A stretch of DNA of 64,000 bases, taken from positions 62,001 to 126,000 of the forward strand of contig NZ_SJDL01000006.1 in assembly GCF_004327985.1 (NCBI RefSeq). The letters run 5' to 3'. Below, one piece after another: positions 60,062 to 64,000 of the stretch. Each line of letters starts with the position of its first letter. Positions within the stretch are counted from its first letter, which is position 1. This DNA comes from Marinobacter halodurans (GTDB taxonomy: Bacteria > Pseudomonadota > Gammaproteobacteria > Pseudomonadales > Oleiphilaceae). The notes beneath the pieces are model-generated. The model was not told the origin of the DNA. It was given only the letters and a program-made list of their open reading frames with translations, and ran no database searches. The position numbers and the translations under genes were made by a program.

Positions 60062-61228
60062 ATGGATTTCGCGCTGAACGAAGACCAACTGGCCTATCGT
60101 GATGCCGCCAGGGCCTTCGCCGAGAAGGCGATGGCCCCGCACGCGGCCGGTTGGGACATCGACCACACCTTTCCGCTGGAAGTGATCCGCGAGGCCGGGG
60201 AACTCGGCTTCTGTGGCCTCTACACGCCGGAAGACTGCGGTGGCATGGGACTGTCGCGGCTGGATACCTCGGTCATCGTCGAGGAACTGGCGGCGGCCTG
60301 TCCGTCCACGGCGGCCTATATCACCATTCACAATATGGCCACCTGGATGGTGGCCTGCTTCGGCAGCGACGCCATGAAGCAGGATGTCGCACCGCGCATG
60401 GCCAGCGGTGAATGGTTGGGCTCCTACTGTCTGACCGAACCCGGCGCCGGATCGGACGCCGCCAACCTGCAGACCAAGGCGGTACGAGAGGGCGACGGCT
60501 ATCGCCTGACCGGCTCCAAGGTGTTTATCTCCGGGGCTGGCGCCACGCAAGTGCTGGTGGTGATGGCCCGCACCGGGGCGCCGGACAGCGGCGCCAAGGG
60601 CATTTCCGCGTTCGTCGTCCCGGCGAACAGCGAGGGCATTCACTACGGCAAGTCGGAAGACAAGATGGGCTGGCACAGTCAGCCGACCCGTCAGGTCAGC
60701 TTTGACAACGTCTACGTGCCCCTGGAAAACCGGCTGGGTGAAGAGGGAGAGGGCTTCCGCTTCGCCATGAAAGGGCTGGACGGCGGTCGCCTGAACATCG
60801 CCACCTGCTCGCTCGGCGGTGCCCAGGCCGCGTTGTCGCGCACGCGGGACTACATGCACGAACGCAGCCAGTTCGGCCGTCACTTGGCCGATTTCCAGGC
60901 GTTGCAGTTCAAACTGGCGGACATGGCCACCGACCTGGTGGCGTCCCGGCAGATGGTGCGGCTGGCGGCCTGGAAGCTGGATCACGGCGACGCCGAGGCC
61001 ACCCTGCACTGTGCCATGGCCAAGCGGTTCGCCACCGATGCCTGCTTCGAGGTCTGCAACCAGGCCCTGCAACTGCATGGGGGCTACGGCTACATCCGCG
61101 AATACCCGCTGGAGCGTTACGTGCGCGACCTGCGGGTGCACCAGATCCTGGAAGGTACCAACGAAATCATGCGGCTGATCGTCGCCCGCCGGGTGCTCGA
61201 GTCTGGCGTCGTCGAAGCGATTCAATAA
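60062..61228 (+). CDS. Acyl-CoA dehydrogenase, probable isobutyryl-CoA dehydrogenase
   Basis: A 388-residue FAD enzyme with full family signatures: CLTEPGAGSDAANLQT, HGGYGYIREYPLER, and the catalytic Glu in ILEGTNEIM. It probably oxidises isobutyryl-CoA to methacrylyl-CoA, based on its place in the valine operon. It has the standard Glu, unlike the ACAD10/11-like protein at 26152. The intergenic gap to mmsA is 12 bases, so the two are co-transcribed. Confidence 0.9.
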   Translation: MDFALNEDQLAYRDAARAFAEKAMAPHAAGWDIDHTFPLEVIREAGELGFCGLYTPEDCGGMGLSRLDTSVIVEELAAACPSTAAYITIHNMATWMVACFGSDAMKQDVAPRMASGEWLGSYCLTEPGAGSDAANLQTKAVREGDGYRLTGSKVFISGAGATQVLVVMARTGAPDSGAKGISAFVVPANSEGIHYGKSEDKMGWHSQPTRQVSFDNVYVPLENRLGEEGEGFRFAMKGLDGGRLNIATCSLGGAQAALSRTRDYMHERSQFGRHLADFQALQFKLADMATDLVASRQMVRLAAWKLDHGDAEATLHCAMAKRFATDACFEVCNQALQLHGGYGYIREYPLERYVRDLRVHQILEGTNEIMRLIVARRVLESGVVEAIQ

Positions 61229-61241
61229 GGAGAACAAGGCA

Positions 61242-62021
61242 ATGAGCGATCTGATCCAGCTCGAAAATCGCGGGCATGTAGCCATCCTGACCATCAACAA
61301 CCCGCCGGCCAATACCTGGACCGAAGAGTCCCTCGGGGCCCTGGCAGAGACGATTGAAGCCCTGAACGCCGACCGCAGTATCTTTGCCCTGGTGGTGACC
61401 GGGCAGGGGGAGAAGTTCTTTTCCGCCGGCGCCGACCTGAAAACCTTTGCCGACGGGGACGAAGGCCGTGCCAACCGCATGGCCCAGGCATTCGGCCACG
61501 CCTTTGCGACCCTGAGCCGGTTCCGTGGCGTGTCGATTGCCGCGGTGAACGGTTACGCCATGGGTGGTGGCCTGGAATGCGCCATGGCCTGCGATATCCG
61601 TATTGCCGAGGAACACGCCCAGATGGCCCTGCCGGAAGCGGGTGTTGGCCTGCTGCCCTGCGCCGGCGGCACCCAGAACCTGCCCTGGCTGGTGGGCGAG
61701 GGCTGGGCCAAGCGCATGATCCTGTGCGGCGAACGTGTGAAGGCGGACAAGGCCCTGGACATCGGTTTGGTGGAAGAAGTGGTGCCGACCGGGCAGTCGC
61801 TGGATAAGGCCATCGAGCTGGCGGAGATGGCGTGCAAGCAGAGCCCGTCGTCCATCGCCCGCTGCAAATCGCTGGTGATGAGTGCCCGTGACGGCCGGTC
61901 CCACGACGATGGCTGGCGCATGGAACGCGAGCTGTTCGTGGAACTGTTCGCCACCGAAGATCAGCGCGAGGGCGTCAACGCCTTCCTGGAAAAACGCAAA
62001 CCCGAATGGAAGAACCGGTAA
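61242..62021 (+). CDS. Enoyl-CoA hydratase
   Basis: A 259-residue crotonase-fold enzyme. The oxyanion segments are GEKFFSAGADLKTF and NGYAMGGGLECAMACDIRIAEE, and catalytic Glu in PEAGVGLLPCAGGTQNLP. It should hydrate methacrylyl-CoA to 3-hydroxyisobutyryl-CoA in this operon. AAGGAG precedes the ATG. Its end overlaps only the longer reading of the next gene. Confidence 0.9.
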   Translation: MSDLIQLENRGHVAILTINNPPANTWTEESLGALAETIEALNADRSIFALVVTGQGEKFFSAGADLKTFADGDEGRANRMAQAFGHAFATLSRFRGVSIAAVNGYAMGGGLECAMACDIRIAEEHAQMALPEAGVGLLPCAGGTQNLPWLVGEGWAKRMILCGERVKADKALDIGLVEEVVPTGQSLDKAIELAEMACKQSPSSIARCKSLVMSARDGRSHDDGWRMERELFVELFATEDQREGVNAFLEKRKPEWKNR

Positions 62022-62035
62022 CGGTTGGAGTCAGC

Positions 62036-63109
62036 ATGTCAGAACAAGCCATCCTTTTCGACGAGAAGGCGGCCGCCGGTGGCAAGCGCATCGGCGTGGC
62101 CACCCTGAATCAGCCCAAGGCACTGAATTCCCTGTCCCTGCCCATGATCCGGGCGCTGGAAGACCAGCTCGACCAGTGGGTGAAGGACGACGGGATTGCT
62201 GCGGTCTGGCTGGAAGGTGCGGGCGACAAGGCGTTCTGCGCCGGCGGTGACATCGTCTCCCTGTACCGGTCCATGACCGAGGGGGCGTCCGGGCCGGATG
62301 AGGGCGTGGCGTTCTTCACCGAGGAGTACGCCCTGGACTACCAGATCCACACCTTCCCCAAGCCCGTCGTGGCCTGGGGGCATGGCTTCGTCATGGGCGG
62401 CGGTGTCGGCCTGCTGGCCGGGGCCTCGCATCGGGTGGTCACCGAGCAGTCTCGGGTGGCCATGCCGGAAGTGACCATTGGTCTCTATCCGGATGTCGGC
62501 GCCAGTTGGTTCCTCAATCACATGCCCGGGCACCTGGGGCTGTTCATCGGCCTGACTGGCGTCCACCTGAACGCGGCGGACGCCTGCTTCCTGAGGATGG
62601 CGGATCGGCGGATCGCCCACGATCACAAGGACGCGGTACTCGAAGCACTGGCGCAGGCGGAACAGCTGCCGGAATCCGCCGAAACGGCGGTGAACAGCGT
62701 GCTGCGTACCTTTGAAAGGGAATCCGTCGCGGTCATGCCGACGTCGGCCGTGCGCGAACGGCTGGACGCGATTAATGCCCTGATGGACGCGGACGATCTG
62801 GTCACCCAGGTGCGGCGCATTGCGGACTATGACGGTGACGATGTCTGGCTCCAGAAGGCCGCGAAAGTCGCGAAGACCGGCTCGCCTACGACCATGGCGA
62901 TCCTGGAGCGTCAGTTGCGGGAGACCCGGCTGGATGGGCTCAAGGCAGTGTTCGACAAAGAGCTGAAGCTGTCGACCCGCTGCCTTGAGAAGGGCGAGTT
63001 TGCCGAGGGCATCCGGGCCTTGTTGATCGACAAGGATAAGCAGCCCCGCTGGCGGTATCCATCGCTGGAGAGCATGGATCCGGCTTGGGTAGAGAGTTTT
63101 TTCGAGTAG
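62036..63109 (+). CDS. 3-hydroxyisobutyryl-CoA hydrolase (HIBCH)
   Basis: A 357-residue crotonase-superfamily thioesterase. It shows FCAGGDIVSLY, GHGFVMGGGVGLLAGASHRVVTE and PEVTIGLYPDVGASWFL, plus the longer C-terminal domain that separates HIBCH from enoyl-CoA hydratase. It releases 3-hydroxyisobutyrate from CoA, which MmsB oxidises. GGAG lies five bases before the ATG at 62036, preferred over 62006. A REP-like doublet lies after it. Confidence 0.93.
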   Translation: MSEQAILFDEKAAAGGKRIGVATLNQPKALNSLSLPMIRALEDQLDQWVKDDGIAAVWLEGAGDKAFCAGGDIVSLYRSMTEGASGPDEGVAFFTEEYALDYQIHTFPKPVVAWGHGFVMGGGVGLLAGASHRVVTEQSRVAMPEVTIGLYPDVGASWFLNHMPGHLGLFIGLTGVHLNAADACFLRMADRRIAHDHKDAVLEALAQAEQLPESAETAVNSVLRTFERESVAVMPTSAVRERLDAINALMDADDLVTQVRRIADYDGDDVWLQKAAKVAKTGSPTTMAILERQLRETRLDGLKAVFDKELKLSTRCLEKGEFAEGIRALLIDKDKQPRWRYPSLESMDPAWVESFFE

Positions 63110-63136
63110 CACCGCGACGGTGGTGGAGCGTGATCG

Positions 63137-63176
63137 GGCGCCTGCGGCGCCTCAGAAGCTGAAGCATCTGCTACAT
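63137..63176 (-). repeat. REP-like unit
   Basis: Hairpin head GGCGCC-TGC-GGCGCC (63137-63151) and a 25-base tail to 63176 identical to 16353-16377. Forms an inverted doublet with the next unit, in the gap between HIBCH and mmsB. Confidence 0.75.
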
Positions 63177-63196
63177 GCTCGAGATAGCTGGGCAAT

Positions 63197-63236
63197 GTAG
63201 CCGACGCTTTAGCTTCGGAGCTGCCCGCAGGGCAGC
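63197..63236 (+). repeat. REP-like unit, intact site
   Basis: Tail GTAGCCGACGCTTTAG continuing through CTTCGGAG and the hairpin head GCTGCCC-GCA-GGGCAGC. This is the uninterrupted version of the unit that carries the MITE-like insertion at 16085-16240, and is roughly the inverted copy of the tail at 63152-63176. Confidence 0.75.
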
Positions 63237-63293
63237 CGGGACGTTGACCACCCAACGGGCGATTCCCGAACAAAAACAACAGGAGAACGAAAC

Positions 63294-64000
63294 ATGGCCA
63301 ACATCACCTTTATCGGACTGGGCAACATGGGCGGCCCCATGGCCCACAATCTCATCAAGGCCGGCCATACGGTCACGGTCTTCGACCTCTCCGCCGATGC
63401 GGTCAAGGTGCTGGTGGACGACGGTGCCCGCACCGCCGATACCGTGCATGCTGCCGCTGAGGGCGCGGAGGTCCTGATCACCATGCTGCCGGCCGGCGAG
63501 CATGTGGAAGCGGTCTACCTGGGTGACGAGGGGCTGCTCAACACCCTGACGTCATCCACGCTGGTCATCGATTCCTCCACCATCGCGCCGGAAACCGCCC
63601 GGGGCGTGGCCGAGAAGGCGACCGAGAAAGGCATCGCGTTCCTGGATGCGCCGGTCTCGGGCGGTGTCGGCGGGGCCAAAGCCGGCACGCTGACCTTCAT
63701 CTGCGGCGGCGAGGACGCGGCATTCGAACAGGCCAGGCCGGTTCTCGAGGACATGGGCAAGAACATCTTCCACGCCGGTCCCCACGGTGCCGGCCAGGTG
63801 GCCAAGATCTGCAACAACATGCTGCTGGCAATCCTCATGAACGGCACCTGCGAGGCCCTGGCGTTGGGGGTGAAGAACGGCCTGGATCCGGCGGTTCTGT
63901 CCGAGATCATGCGTCAGAGTTCCGGCGGCAACTGGGCACTGAACGTCTACAACCCCTGGCCGGGAGTGATGGAGGGGGTGCCCGCCTCCAACGACTACCA
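63294..64000 (+). CDS. mmsB: 3-hydroxyisobutyrate dehydrogenase MmsB, C-terminal part cut by window end
   Basis: About 235 residues are visible. The N-terminal Rossmann motif FIGLGNMGGPMAHNL, the substrate motif DAPVSGGVGGAKAGTL and the catalytic Lys in GQVAKICNN are present. It oxidises 3-hydroxyisobutyrate to methylmalonate semialdehyde, the substrate of MmsA. AGGAG lies eight bases before the ATG. The REP doublet in the 184-base gap before it suggests reduced or processed expression relative to the rest of the operon (inference). Confidence 0.96.
   Translation, partial: MANITFIGLGNMGGPMAHNLIKAGHTVTVFDLSADAVKVLVDDGARTADTVHAAAEGAEVLITMLPAGEHVEAVYLGDEGLLNTLTSSTLVIDSSTIAPETARGVAEKATEKGIAFLDAPVSGGVGGAKAGTLTFICGGEDAAFEQARPVLEDMGKNIFHAGPHGAGQVAKICNNMLLAILMNGTCEALALGVKNGLDPAVLSEIMRQSSGGNWALNVYNPWPGVMEGVPASNDY

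Overview
The window is GC-rich, gene-dense chromosomal DNA from a gammaproteobacterium, most likely Marinobacter or a close relative. The strongest clue is an alcohol-forming fatty acyl-CoA reductase (11256-12782) that matches, as far as I recall the family, the Marinobacter wax-ester enzymes. Aromatic, valine and acyl-CoA catabolic operons and a broad lipid-metabolism repertoire fit a marine oil- or lipid-degrading heterotroph. The assignment is from recognition, not from a search.

Layout. 1-5 kb: start of plsB (cut by the window edge), nudC-murI, an uncharacterised methyltransferase / LPG-synthase-like acyltransferase pair, and a periplasmic binding protein. 5-11 kb: a signalling block with an HDOD-GAF-histidine kinase, a receiver-PAS-GGDEF-EAL response regulator and an orphan MinD-like ATPase. 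11-18 kb: fatty acyl-CoA reductase, acetyl-CoA synthetase with a LuxR-type response regulator, a repeat-rich 0.7 kb gap with a MITE-like insertion, and a fatty acid desaturase behind a FabR/DesT-like palindrome. 18-25 kb: TSUP transporter, lipoprotein, HAD hydrolase, CPXCG protein, aminotransferase, 2-hydroxyacid dehydrogenase, tartrate/malate dehydrogenase-like enzyme and a stand-alone EAL protein.

25-31 kb: a LysR regulator divergent from an operon encoding an ACAD10/11-like acyl-CoA dehydrogenase, an SDR, an ACAD10/11-type kinase, a histidine phosphatase-fold protein and a second SDR. I read this as a candidate hydroxyacyl-CoA catabolic pathway. 31-47 kb: PBP4-type DacB, tandem Grx/GST-N protein, two aldo/keto reductases (one Tat-exported), an MDR reductase, a GFA protein, an ABC-FtsX-AttH lipoprotein operon, glycerate kinase, aldose sugar dehydrogenase, dodecin, an ABC exporter and a YaiI-family protein.

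47-64 kb: a 2-oxo acid dehydrogenase operon (E1alpha, E1beta, E2, no E3), a methyltransferase, the protocatechuate operon pcaDC-H-G-B with pcaQ, an SRPBCC protein, then MmsR and the valine-degradation operon mmsA-acd-ech-HIBCH-mmsB (mmsB cut by the window end). Many routes converge on acetyl-, succinyl- or propionyl-CoA, with acyl chains divertible to membrane lipid (plsB, desaturase) or fatty alcohol (FAR).

No rRNA, tRNA, CRISPR array, transposase gene or prophage was seen.
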